DNA from: Hyphomicrobiales bacterium
Lineage (GTDB): Bacteria > Pseudomonadota > Alphaproteobacteria > Rhizobiales > Beijerinckiaceae
DNA length: 9,509 nucleotides
Direction: 5' to 3'
NCBI GenBank assembly: GCA_028865375.1
Contig: JAGWKJ010000073.1
Coordinates: forward strand, 1-9,509
Position 1 is the stretch's first letter, and each line of letters opens with the position of its first letter. Of this stretch, positions 1 to 6,495 are shown piece by piece. The notes under the pieces were generated by a model, which ran no database searches, was not told where the DNA came from, and saw only the letters and a program-made list of their open reading frames with translations. The translations under genes were made by a program, and so were the position numbers.

Positions 1-470
1 GCCGCCTGCTCGCCGACGACGGGGTCATGCTGCTGCATTCCATCGGCGCCAGCGGACCGCCCGAGCCGACCAATCCTTGGATCGACCGGCACGTCTTCCC
101 CGGCGGCTACATTCCCTCGCTGTCGGAGGTGCTGCCCGCGATCGAACGGGCGGGCCTCTACGTCACCGACGTCGAGATCCTGCGCTTGCACTACGCCGAC
201 ACGCTCGCGGAGTGGCGCCGGCGCTTCCGCGCGCGGATGGACGAGGCGCGCGCGTTGCGCGACGGACGCTTCTGCCGGATGTGGGACTTCTATCTCTGCG
301 CCGCCGAGGCCGCGTTCCGCGTGTTCGGCCACATGGTGTTCCAGATCCAGATCGCCAAGTCGCAGTCGGTCGTGCCGCGCACGCGCGACTATCTCGCAGC
401 GGCCGAGGACGAGCTTCGCCGCCGCGAGGGCGAAGGAGGCGGCGAGGGATACAGGCTCGCCGGCGAATAG
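1..470 (+). CDS. cfa: Cyclopropane-fatty-acyl-phospholipid synthase, C-terminal part (5' end outside window)
   Basis: The frame is open from the left edge (first full codon at base 3) to TAG at 468-470, giving the last 155 residues of a protein that is usually about 400 long. The family is SAM-dependent and adds a methylene bridge across the double bond of unsaturated phospholipid acyl chains at the inner membrane. Visible family features are L-H-S-I-G (bases 33-47), G-G-Y-I-P-S-L, H-Y-A-D-T-L-x-x-W, the block F-C-R-M-W-D-F-Y-L (270-296) and F-Q-I-Q-I-A-K near the end. The His (36-38) and Ile (42-44) of L-H-S-I and the Tyr at 291-293 align, from memory, with E. coli Cfa residues H266, I268 and Y317 of the bicarbonate site. 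The N-terminal domain and SAM motif lie outside the window. The stop is 2 bp before the next gene, which suggests co-translation. Confidence 0.9.
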   Translation, partial: RLLADDGVMLLHSIGASGPPEPTNPWIDRHVFPGGYIPSLSEVLPAIERAGLYVTDVEILRLHYADTLAEWRRRFRARMDEARALRDGRFCRMWDFYLCAAEAAFRVFGHMVFQIQIAKSQSVVPRTRDYLAAAEDELRRREGEGGGEGYRLAGE

Positions 471-472
471 AC

Positions 473-2101
473 GTGCCGCGCGCCGACGATTCCGCGCCCA
501 ATTCCGGCCCGCCGTTCGCCGACGTGAACCTGTTCGCGGGCGACCGCCCGCTGCGAGACGCCGCGGCGCGGTCGGGGCTCGATGCGCGCGCGCTGTCGGA
601 GGCCGGCGCTTTCTACGGGTCCGCCGAAACGATGGATCTCGGCCGGCAGGCCAACGAGAATCCGCCCAAGCTCCGGCTCGTCGATCCCCAGGGAACGAGG
701 CTCGACGCGGTCGAGTATCACCCCGCCTATCACGCGCTGATGGCCCATGGCGCGTCGCTCGGCCTGCACGGATCGAGCTGGGAGGCGGCGGCGGCCGGCG
801 GCGCGCCGGCGCCGTGCGGGCAGGGCGCGCGCGCCGCATTGGTTTGGCGCGCGGTGCAGGCGGAAGCCGGCCACATGTGCCCGCTCACGATGACCCATGC
901 CGCGCCCGCCGCGCTCGCCGCCACGCCCGCATCGTTCGGCCGTTTGGCGCCGAAGGTCGCCGCCCGTGCCTACGATCCGCGCGCCGTGCCCATCGCCGCC
1001 AAGCGCGCGGTGACGATCGGCATGGGCATGACCGAACGCCAGGGCGGAAGCGACGTGCGCGCCAACCTGACGCGCGCCGAACGCGCCGACGGCGGCTGGC
1101 GGATCGACGGGGCGAAATGGTTCATGTCGGCGCCGATGTGCGACGCCTTTCTCGTGCTGGCGCAGGCGCCGCGCGGGCTGTCGTGCTTCCTCGTGCCGCG
1201 GCTGGCGGACGACGGCGCGCCGGGCGGCATCCGCCTCGACCGGCTGAAGGACAAGCTCGGCAACCGCTCCAACGCTTCGGCCGAGGTCCGCTTCGAGGAC
1301 GCCAGGGGCGAGCTGATCGGCGAGGAAGGCGGCGGCGTGCGCGCGATCATCGGCATGGTGGCGCTCACGCGGTTCGATTGCGCGGTCTCGTCGGGCGCCT
1401 TGATGCGGCTCGGCCTGTCGCAGGCGGCGCGGCGAGCGCGGGCGCGGCGCGCGTTCGGCAGGTTCCTCGTCGACCAGCCCGCGATGCGCGGCGTGCTGGC
1501 CGACTTGGCGCTGGAGGTCGAGGCCGCGACCGCGCTCGTCTTCCGCCTCGCGCAGGCGCTCGACCGCGCGGCGGACGATCCCGCCGAGGCCGCCTATGCC
1601 CGGCTCGTCGCGCCGGCGGCGAAATACGCGATCTGCAAGCGCGCGCCGGCGTTCCTCTACGAGGCGATGGAGTGCCAAGGCGGCAACGGCTACGTCGAGG
1701 AGCTCGGCCTCGCGCGCGCTTATCGCGAGGCGCCGGTCAACGCGATCTGGGAAGGCTCGGGCAACGTGATCGCGCTCGACCTCCTGCGCGCCGCGTCGCG
1801 GGCGAAGGACGAGACCGCCGCCGTCCTCGACGCGCTGGCGAAGTCCGCGCCCGCCGCCGCGCGGCCGCTTGCCGCGGCGATCGCCGACGACATCGCGTCG
1901 AACGACTCGGAACGCTTCGCGCGGCGGGCGATCGAGCGACTGGCGATCCTGGCCGCCGCGGCCGCGCTGGAAGGCGCCGAGCCCGCGCTGGCGCGCGCCC
2001 ATGCCGAGACCCGGGCCGCCGGCGGCTTCGCGCAATTGGGCGCCGCCGACCTCGGCGGCGTCGAGGACGCGCTGCTCGCCCGCGCGTGGGAAGGCGATTG
2101 A
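473..2101 (+). CDS. aidB: AidB-type acyl-CoA dehydrogenase family flavoprotein
   Basis: This 542-residue protein is very close in length and motif order to E. coli AidB (541), an FAD protein of the acyl-CoA dehydrogenase superfamily linked to the adaptive response to alkylation. Visible motifs are N-L-F-A-G-D near residue 19, L-G-R-x-A-N-x-N-P-P, M-G-M-T-E-R-Q-G-G-S-D-V (184-195), L-K-D-K-L-G-N-R-S-N-A-S (258-269), T-R-F-D-C-A, and I-W-E-G-S-G-N with Glu427 at the expected catalytic-Glu position. I chose GTG 473 because it places N-L-F-A-G-D at the same distance from the start as in E. coli AidB. No in-frame ATG fits, and the frame open upstream to base 77 overlaps cfa. There is no clear Shine-Dalgarno, so coupling to cfa (stop 2 bp upstream) is likely. 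The last 110 residues are Ala-rich and net acidic, unlike the DNA-binding end of E. coli AidB, so DNA binding is doubtful. Another acyl-CoA dehydrogenase role remains possible. Confidence 0.9.
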   Translation: MPRADDSAPNSGPPFADVNLFAGDRPLRDAAARSGLDARALSEAGAFYGSAETMDLGRQANENPPKLRLVDPQGTRLDAVEYHPAYHALMAHGASLGLHGSSWEAAAAGGAPAPCGQGARAALVWRAVQAEAGHMCPLTMTHAAPAALAATPASFGRLAPKVAARAYDPRAVPIAAKRAVTIGMGMTERQGGSDVRANLTRAERADGGWRIDGAKWFMSAPMCDAFLVLAQAPRGLSCFLVPRLADDGAPGGIRLDRLKDKLGNRSNASAEVRFEDARGELIGEEGGGVRAIIGMVALTRFDCAVSSGALMRLGLSQAARRARARRAFGRFLVDQPAMRGVLADLALEVEAATALVFRLAQALDRAADDPAEAAYARLVAPAAKYAICKRAPAFLYEAMECQGGNGYVEELGLARAYREAPVNAIWEGSGNVIALDLLRAASRAKDETAAVLDALAKSAPAAARPLAAAIADDIASNDSERFARRAIERLAILAAAAALEGAEPALARAHAETRAAGGFAQLGAADLGGVEDALLARAWEGD

Positions 2102-2111
2102 GCCCGCCCGC

Positions 2112-3500
2112 TCACTCCGCCGCGTTGGCGGGCGCGCGGGTCAGCGCGCCGCGGTCGGCCTTCAGCAGCTCGGCCACTAGGAACGACACCTCGATCGCCT
2201 GCTCCGCGTTGAGCCGCGGGTCGCAATAGGTGTGGTAGCGGTCGCGCAGGTCGGTGTCGGAGATCGCGCGCGCCCCGCCCGTGCATTCGGTGACGTTCTT
2301 GCCAGTCATTTCGAGGTGGATTCCGCCCGCGTGCAGGCCTTCGGCCTTGAGCGCCTCGAAGAAGCGCCGAATCTCGGAGACGATCCGCTCGTAGGGCCGC
2401 GTCTTGTAACCCGACGGCGACTTCACCGTGTTGCCGTGCATCGGGTCGCAGGACCACACGACCTTGCGGCCGGCCGCCTTCACCGCCCGCGCCAGCGCGG
2501 GCAGGTGGTCGCCGACCTTGTCGGCGCCGAAGCGGGCGATCAGCGTCAGGCGGCCGGGCTCGGCGGCGGGATCGAGCAGGTCGACGAGACGCAGCAGGTC
2601 GTCGGGCTTCAGCGAGGGGCCGCACTTGAGGCCGATCGGGTTCTTGACGCCGCGCGCGAACTCGACGTGCGCGCCGCCGATCTGGCGCGTGCGGTCGCCG
2701 ATCCACAGCATGTGGCCCGAGGTCGCGTAGGGGTCGCCGGTGGTGGAATCGATGCGCGTGAAGGCCTGTTCGTAGCCAAGCAGCAGCGCCTCGTGGGACG
2801 TGTAGAAGTCGGTTTGGCGCATCTCGGGATGCGCCTCCGGGTCGAGCCCGATGGCGCGCATGAAGGCGAGCGTCTCGGTGATGCGGCCGGCGAGCTCGGC
2901 GTAACGGCCCGATTGCGGGCTGTCCTTGACGAAGCCGAGCATCCAGCGATGCGCGTTTTCGAGGTTGGCGTAGCCGCCGCCCGCGAAGGCGCGCAACAGG
3001 TTCAGCGTCGCCGCCGATTGGCGGTAGGCGTCGAGCTGGCGGACGGGGTCGGGCCGGCGCGCCTGGGGCGTGAACGCGATGTCGTTGACGATGTCGCCGC
3101 GGTAGCTGGGCAGCGACACGCCATCGATGGTCTCGTCGGGCGCCGAGCGCGGCTTGGCGAACTGGCCGGCGATGCGCCCGACCTTCACGACCGGCGAAGC
3201 GCCGGCGAAGGTGAGCACGACCGCCATCTGAAGGAACACGCGGAAGAAATCGCGGATGTTGTCGGCCGAATGCTCGCCGAACGCCTCGGCGCAATCGCCG
3301 CCTTGCAGCAGGAAGGCTTCGCCCGCCGCGACCCGGCCCAGCGCTTTCTTCAGCTTGCGCGCCTCGCCGGCGAACACAAGCGGGGGGAAGCCGGCCAGCG
3401 TGCGCTCGACCTCGGCGAGCGCGGCGGCGTCGGGATAGGCCGGCGCCTGCTCGATCGGCTTGGCGCGCCACGAATCCGGGGACCAACGCTGTTCGGACAT
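2112..3500 (-). CDS. aroG: Class II 3-deoxy-D-arabino-heptulosonate 7-phosphate (DAHP) synthase
   Basis: This 462-residue cytoplasmic enzyme condenses phosphoenolpyruvate with erythrose 4-phosphate, the first step of the shikimate pathway. It is the class II (AroAII, plant and Mycobacterium) type: W-S-P-D-S-W-R-x-K-P at the N terminus, Q-G-G-D-C-A-E-A-F (66-74), G-Q-F-A-K-P-R-S, G-D-P-Y-A-T-S-G-H-M-L-W-I-G-D-R-T-R, K-C-G-P, S-C-D-P-M-H-G-N-T, G-I-H-L-E-M-T-G-x-N-V-T-E-C and C-D-P-R-L-N. Expected metal ligands are Cys70, His355, Glu397 and Asp427; the spacings of 42 and 30 between the last three equal those I recall for M. tuberculosis AroG (H369, E411, D441). The central region is long (about 105-225), as in regulated long forms. 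ATG 3500 is preferred because GGAAA lies 6 nt upstream; ATG 3506 and 3515 are in-frame alternatives. The stop is 10 bp from the convergent aidB stop, and the gene is divergent from the MFS gene. Confidence 0.95.
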   Translation of the reverse strand: MSEQRWSPDSWRAKPIEQAPAYPDAAALAEVERTLAGFPPLVFAGEARKLKKALGRVAAGEAFLLQGGDCAEAFGEHSADNIRDFFRVFLQMAVVLTFAGASPVVKVGRIAGQFAKPRSAPDETIDGVSLPSYRGDIVNDIAFTPQARRPDPVRQLDAYRQSAATLNLLRAFAGGGYANLENAHRWMLGFVKDSPQSGRYAELAGRITETLAFMRAIGLDPEAHPEMRQTDFYTSHEALLLGYEQAFTRIDSTTGDPYATSGHMLWIGDRTRQIGGAHVEFARGVKNPIGLKCGPSLKPDDLLRLVDLLDPAAEPGRLTLIARFGADKVGDHLPALARAVKAAGRKVVWSCDPMHGNTVKSPSGYKTRPYERIVSEIRRFFEALKAEGLHAGGIHLEMTGKNVTECTGGARAISDTDLRDRYHTYCDPRLNAEQAIEVSFLVAELLKADRGALTRAPANAAE

Positions 3501-3541
3501 CGTCATTTTCCACATTTCGGCCGGGATCGGGCGGTCTATAC

Positions 3542-3560
3542 AGGAGGAATCCCCGGCGTG
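3542..3560 (+). promoter_or_regulatory. Strong Shine-Dalgarno with alternative GTG start for the MFS gene
   Basis: AGGAGG at 3542-3547 is followed after 10 nt by GTG 3558-3560, which is in frame with the MFS transporter and has no stop between. This is the best plus-strand ribosome-binding sequence in the leader. The start chosen by homology, GTG 3630, has only a G-run (3617-3620) upstream. Using GTG 3558 would add 24 residues, many of them Arg, before the first membrane helix. The spacing is a little long but acceptable. Confidence 0.45.
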
Positions 3561-3598
3561 CGACCCTTTCGTCGCGGCGGGGAGGGCGCCGGTTGCCG

Positions 3599-3626
3599 TC
3601 GCCATCGGTCGGGACTGGGGTGGCGA
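3599..3626 (+). repeat. Inverted repeat next to the MFS start codon
   Basis: TCGCCA (3599-3604) and TGGCGA (3621-3626) are perfect inverted arms separated by 16 nt, extendable by one G-T pair at each end. The right arm ends 3 nt before GTG 3630, and the G-run that might act as its ribosome-binding site lies at the edge of the loop. In RNA this could fold over the start region. A 6-bp GC-rich repeat can also arise by chance here. Confidence 0.4.
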
Positions 3627-3629
3627 TCC

Positions 3630-4820
3630 GTGCGCAACTTGTCGGCCTTGGCGGCGATCCTCGCCGCCGTGTTCCTGCTGATCACGGGCAACGGCCTGTC
3701 GGGGACGCTGATCCCGCTGCGCGCCAAGCTCGACGGTTTCTCGGCCTCCCAGATCGGCGCGTTGGGCTCGGCCTATTTCGCCGGGATGCTGGCGGGCGCG
3801 ATGGTGGCGGGGACGTTGGTGCGTCGTGCCGGTTACATCCGCGCGTTCGCCGCCTTCGTCGCGCTCGCCGTGACCGCGATGGTGACGTTTCCCGCCGCGC
3901 TGTCGCCGATCCCATGGATCGCGCTCAGGCTCGTGCACGGCTTCGCGCTCGCCGGCCTCTATGCCGTGATCGAGGGCTGGATCCAGTCGCGGGCCACCAA
4001 CGAGAACCGCGGCGCGCTCTACGCGGTCTATCAGGTCGTGAACTTCGGCGCCTCGGCGGCGGGGCAGGGCCTGATGGCGCTGGCCGATCCGCGCGGCGTG
4101 GCGCCGTTCTCGGTCGCCGCGGCGATGCTCGCGATGTCGATCCTCCCGCTCGCTTTCACCTCCGCCGATCCGCCCGAGCGGCCGCGCGCGACGAGGCCGC
4201 GCATCCTGTGGCTGGTCAAGCAGGCACCGGTGGGCGCGACGTCGGCGCTGATCGTGGGGGCGACCAACGGCGCTTATTGGGCGCTGGCGCCGGTCTACGC
4301 GCTCGCCGCCGGCCTGACGCCCAACCAGGCGCCGGCGTTGACGGCATCCGTCATTCTGGGCTCCGCGCTGGTCGTCTATCCGGTCGGCCGGCTGTCCGAC
4401 CGCCTCGACCGCCGGATCGTCGTCGTCGCGTTTTCCGCGCTCGGCGCGCTGGTCGAGACCGCGCTGTGCTTCGCGCTCGGGTTCGGGCTCTGGCCGCTGC
4501 TGGGGCTGGGCTTCCTGCTCGGCGCGACGACCTTCGTGCTCTATACGCTTTCGACCGGGCTCGCCAACGACCGCGTCGGGCCCGACGACCGCGTCGTCGT
4601 GTCCTCGGGCCTGTTGTTCCTCTATTGCGTCGGCGCGGTGATCGCGCCCGCCGTCGCCTCGGGCCTGATGGAGCGTTTCGGCGCTGCCGCGCTGTTCGCC
4701 CAATCTGGCGCGTTGCACGCGATCCTTGCCGGCTTCGCGCTGTGGCGGCTGACGCGCCGCGACAAAGCCGAGCAGGCGCCGATCGCGCGGGCGCCCGAGG
4801 GCAAGGCGGCGTTCCCCTAG
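3630..4820 (+). CDS. MFS transporter, YcaD-like
   Basis: This 396-residue integral inner-membrane protein of the major facilitator superfamily has about 12 hydrophobic segments, starting at residue 3 (L-S-A-L-A-A-I-L-A-A-V-F-L-L-I). The pattern L-I-P-L-R, then G-x-x-x-S-A-Y-F-A-G-M-L-A-G near the second helix, R-x-x-G-Y-I-R between helices, and R-L-V-H-G-F-A-L-A-G-L-Y-A-V-I-E-G-W followed by N-R-G-x-L-x-A-x-Y resembles YcaD and related sugar-transporter-like MFS proteins. P-V-G-R-L-S-D-R-L-D-R-R is the conserved loop in the second half, before helix 8. The substrate cannot be told. GTG 3630 puts the first helix at the very N terminus as is usual; GTG 3558 with a better ribosome-binding site would give 420 residues. 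It is divergent from the DAHP synthase gene and convergent with lysE 74 bp away. Nothing in the sequence shows that it exports aromatic compounds, though its position makes that worth considering. Confidence 0.88.
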   Translation: MRNLSALAAILAAVFLLITGNGLSGTLIPLRAKLDGFSASQIGALGSAYFAGMLAGAMVAGTLVRRAGYIRAFAAFVALAVTAMVTFPAALSPIPWIALRLVHGFALAGLYAVIEGWIQSRATNENRGALYAVYQVVNFGASAAGQGLMALADPRGVAPFSVAAAMLAMSILPLAFTSADPPERPRATRPRILWLVKQAPVGATSALIVGATNGAYWALAPVYALAAGLTPNQAPALTASVILGSALVVYPVGRLSDRLDRRIVVVAFSALGALVETALCFALGFGLWPLLGLGFLLGATTFVLYTLSTGLANDRVGPDDRVVVSSGLLFLYCVGAVIAPAVASGLMERFGAAALFAQSGALHAILAGFALWRLTRRDKAEQAPIARAPEGKAAFP

Positions 4821-4825
4821 CTAGC

Positions 4826-4846
4826 CCGCCCGAACGCACGGGGCGG
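4826..4846 (+). terminator. Possible weak terminator hairpin after the MFS gene
   Basis: CCGCCC (4826-4831) and GGGCGG (4841-4846) can form a 6-bp stem with a 9-nt loop, 5 nt after the stop codon at 4818-4820, followed by TATT. There is no true T-run, so it is a weak candidate for an intrinsic terminator between the convergent MFS and lysE genes. Confidence 0.3.
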
Positions 4847-4894
4847 TATTCGGCGAACGGGAAGTCCGTCCGGTCTCGCCGCCGCGGCGGTGAC

Positions 4895-5521
4895 CTACAC
4901 GGCGTGCAGCGCGAGCGACGCTGCCAGCGACAGCATCGTGGCGCCGACCGCGGCGTCCAGCACGCGCCAGGCTGCCGGCTTCGCGAACAACCGCGACAAC
5001 TTGCGCGCGCCAAATCCCAACGCGGCGAACCACGCGAAACTCGCCGCGGCGGCTCCCAATGCGAACGTCGGGCGAAGACCCGGAACCTGCGCCGATCCCG
5101 CCGCGCCCATCAACAGGACCGTGTCGAGATAAACGTGCGGAGTGAGGAACGTGAACGCCGCCGCGGCGGCGAGCGCGCGCCCCAACGGCTGCGGCTCTCC
5201 GCCGGAGGCGTCCATCGCGCCCGGCGACGCGGCCCGCCGCAGCGCCTTGGCACCATACCAGAAGAGAAACACGGCGCCGCCGGCCGACAATGCGCCCGCC
5301 AGACGCGGGGCCGTCGCCAAGATCGCTCCCGCGCCTCCGACGCCGGCGGCGATCAGGATCGCGTCCGCGCAACCGCAAATCAAGACGATCGGGCCGACGT
5401 GCTCGCGGCGTAATCCTTGCCGCAGCACGAACAGGTTCTGCGCGCCGATGGCCATGATCAATGCCGCTGAAAGGGCGAAACCCGCCAGGAACGTTGAAGC
5501 GATCACCGTCATGAGGCCCAT
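4895..5521 (-). CDS. argO: LysE/ArgO family amino acid exporter
   Basis: This 208-residue membrane protein has the LysE/ArgO family pattern. It has a hydrophobic start ending in I-M-A-I-G-A-Q-N-L-F-V-L-R-Q-G (family G-P-Q-N-x-x-V-x-x-Q-G), then D-A-I-L-I-A-A-G-V-G-G-A, F-L-F-W-Y-G-A-K-A, T-F-L-T-P-H-V-Y-L-D-T (family W-L-N-P-H-x-Y-L-D) and S-F-A-W-F. These imply the usual five to six membrane helices. Known members export lysine and/or arginine from the cytoplasm, protecting against excess basic amino acids or toxic analogues. It is divergent from an ArgP/LysG-like regulator, the standard arrangement in which the regulator with bound amino acid switches the exporter on. Family identity is firm; lysine versus arginine cannot be decided. 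ATG 5521 is used; ATG 5512 (205 residues) is equally possible and neither has a good ribosome-binding site. The family's usual W-L-N-P is F-L-T-P here. Confidence 0.9.
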   Translation of the reverse strand: MGLMTVIASTFLAGFALSAALIMAIGAQNLFVLRQGLRREHVGPIVLICGCADAILIAAGVGGAGAILATAPRLAGALSAGGAVFLFWYGAKALRRAASPGAMDASGGEPQPLGRALAAAAAFTFLTPHVYLDTVLLMGAAGSAQVPGLRPTFALGAAAASFAWFAALGFGARKLSRLFAKPAAWRVLDAAVGATMLSLAASLALHAV

Positions 5522-5585
5522 TGCGACGGGTGGGCCCGACGAGGCAAACTTGTTTTTCTAACGCGAATGAAGAATTGCTTGTCCC
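5522..5585. promoter_or_regulatory. lysE-argP divergent promoter region with LysR-type operator
   Basis: This 64-bp gap is distinctly AT-richer than its surroundings. It holds TTCT (5556-5559) and AGAA (5571-5574), perfect 4-bp inverted arms separated by 11 bp. The inner T5559 and A5571 form T-N11-A, the consensus of LysR-type binding sites. An outer pair, GCAA (5544-5547) and TTGC (5575-5578), is also inverted. Position midway between the two starts fits control of the exporter and autoregulation of the regulator. No clear -35/-10 pair was found for either gene. Confidence 0.6.
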
Positions 5586-6476
5586 ATGCTCGACTATCCG
5601 GCACTGGCCGCCGTCGCGGCGGTGGCACGCGCGGGAACTTTCGAACGCGCCGCCGAGACCTTGGGCGTCACGCCCTCGGCGGTGTCACAGCGCGTTCGCG
5701 CGTGCGAGGAGCGGTTCGGTGCGATCCTGATCGTGCGGGGACAGCCCTGCACGCCGACCGACCTCGGTCGAGCGCTGTGCGCGCATGTCGAGCGCGTGCG
5801 CTTGCTGGAGGCCGACGTCGCGCGGGCGTCGTTTCCGTCCGGAGCGGCGGGGGAGCCGCCGACGCTTGGGGTCGCGGTCAACGCGGACAGTTTGGCGACC
5901 TGGTTCCCGCGGGCGGCTGCGGCATTCGCGCGCGGCGCCGGCCCGACGCTCGACCTCGCGCTCGACGACGAAGCCCACACGGCCGAGCGATTGCGTTCGG
6001 GCGAGGTGTTGGCTGCGGTGACCTCGCGCGCGGACCCGGTCGCGGGATGCCGGACCCTGTCGCTCGGGTTGCTGCGCTACGTCGCCTGCGCGAGCGGCGA
6101 GTTCATGGCGCGGCACTTTCCGCGCGGCGTCACGCCCGCCGCGCTCGCCTCTGCGCCCGTGATGCGGTTCGACCGGAGGGACGGGTTGCAGGCCCGATGG
6201 GCCGCCGAAGTCCACGGGACCGCGCTTCGCGCGCCGACCCATTGGATCCCCTCGACGCAGGCGTTCCTCGACCTTTGCGTCGCGGGCCTCGCTTGGGGGT
6301 TGCAGCCGCAATCGCTCGCCGCTCCGCATCTGGCGGCCGGGCGGTTGGTGGAATTGACGCCCTCGACGCCCCTCGACGTGGCGCTGCACTGGAACGTGTC
6401 GCGACTTCGTTCCGCCTTCTTGCGCGATCTAACCGCCGCAGTGCGGGTCGCGGCGCGCGAGGGCCTGCGAACCTGA
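5586..6476 (+). CDS. argP: LysR-type regulator of the ArgP/LysG group
   Basis: This 296-residue protein is near the length of E. coli ArgP (297). The N-terminal winged helix-turn-helix lies at about residues 3-62, with T-F-E-R-A-A-E-T-L-G-V-T-P-S-A-V-S-Q-R-V as the recognition unit and P-T-D-L-G at its end. The effector domain begins near residue 90 with V-A-V-N-A-D-S-L-A-T-W-F, a segment almost identical in ArgP and LysG and diagnostic of this group. H-F-P-R-G-V-T, P-V-M-R-F-D and L-V-E-L-T-P also match. ArgP/LysG proteins sense cytoplasmic lysine, arginine or histidine and activate the adjacent exporter; the divergent neighbour here is such an exporter. ATG 5586 gives the standard N terminus (M-L-D-Y-P-x-L, as in the family's D-Y-x-x-L). 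No strong ribosome-binding site precedes it. A frame opening at 5567 overlaps it in another phase and is not real. Confidence 0.93.
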   Translation: MLDYPALAAVAAVARAGTFERAAETLGVTPSAVSQRVRACEERFGAILIVRGQPCTPTDLGRALCAHVERVRLLEADVARASFPSGAAGEPPTLGVAVNADSLATWFPRAAAAFARGAGPTLDLALDDEAHTAERLRSGEVLAAVTSRADPVAGCRTLSLGLLRYVACASGEFMARHFPRGVTPAALASAPVMRFDRRDGLQARWAAEVHGTALRAPTHWIPSTQAFLDLCVAGLAWGLQPQSLAAPHLAAGRLVELTPSTPLDVALHWNVSRLRSAFLRDLTAAVRVAAREGLRT

Positions 6477-6481
6477 TATCC

Positions 6482-6495
6482 GGTCCGCCCGGACC
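6482..6495. terminator. Possible bidirectional hairpin between convergent argP and gor
   Basis: GGTCC (6482-6486) and GGACC (6491-6495) are perfect inverted arms around a 4-nt loop, filling the 19-bp gap between the two convergent stops. It could end transcription from both sides, but the stem is only 5 bp and no T-run follows in either direction. Confidence 0.3.

Larger units (their letters stand above)
3501..3629. promoter_or_regulatory. Divergent intergenic region, DAHP synthase / MFS transporter
   Basis: These 129 bp must hold the promoters of both divergent genes. On the minus strand TATAGA (3535-3540, preceded by TG) is a possible -10 for the DAHP synthase, placing the start of transcription about 10-30 nt before its start codons. 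I see no convincing -35 for it. The same TATA-containing sequence read on the plus strand (TATACA, 3537-3542) could serve the other direction. Also present are AGGAGG at 3542-3547, an imperfect hairpin at 3551-3582 and an inverted repeat at 3599-3604/3621-3626. The promoter reading is weak and rests on one hexamer. Confidence 0.35.

Noticed and set aside
389..2035. 548-codon open frame antisense to aidB
   Set aside because: Its translation is Arg/Gly/Ala-rich with no recognisable motif, while the plus strand encodes a full AidB homologue. Long antisense frames are normal at this GC content.
2099..2114. TGAGC / GCTCA dyad spanning the convergent aidB and DAHP synthase stops
   Set aside because: The symmetry arises mostly from two facing TGA codons; the 5-bp stem without a T-run is too weak to call a terminator.
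2232..3557. Open frame continuing far upstream of the MFS gene, antisense to the DAHP synthase
   Set aside because: The MFS homology starts at about 3630. The upstream part is low-complexity antisense translation of a conserved enzyme.
3460..3681. 73-codon plus-strand frame spanning the DAHP/MFS gap
   Set aside because: It overlaps the DAHP synthase coding region on the other strand and the MFS start, has no ribosome-binding site, and has no recognisable content.
3516..4718. Open frame upstream of the DAHP synthase start, antisense to the MFS gene
   Set aside because: The translation is Arg/His/Gln-rich without motifs; the class II DAHP synthase begins near 3500.
4879..4890. 12-bp palindrome containing CGCCGCGGCG just after the lysE stop, with a similar one at 9190-9201 just after the stop of the right-edge gene
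   Set aside because: It first looked like a shared 3'-end signal, but the same decamer also occurs inside coding regions (for example 559-568 and around 5156-5171), so it reflects GC-rich Ala codons.
4895..6476. Slightly more A/T-ending codons in argP than in aidB, hinting at recent transfer of lysE-argP
   Set aside because: In a hand count of roughly the first 65 codons the difference was about a dozen versus eight, too small to support transfer, and no mobile-element remnants flank the pair.
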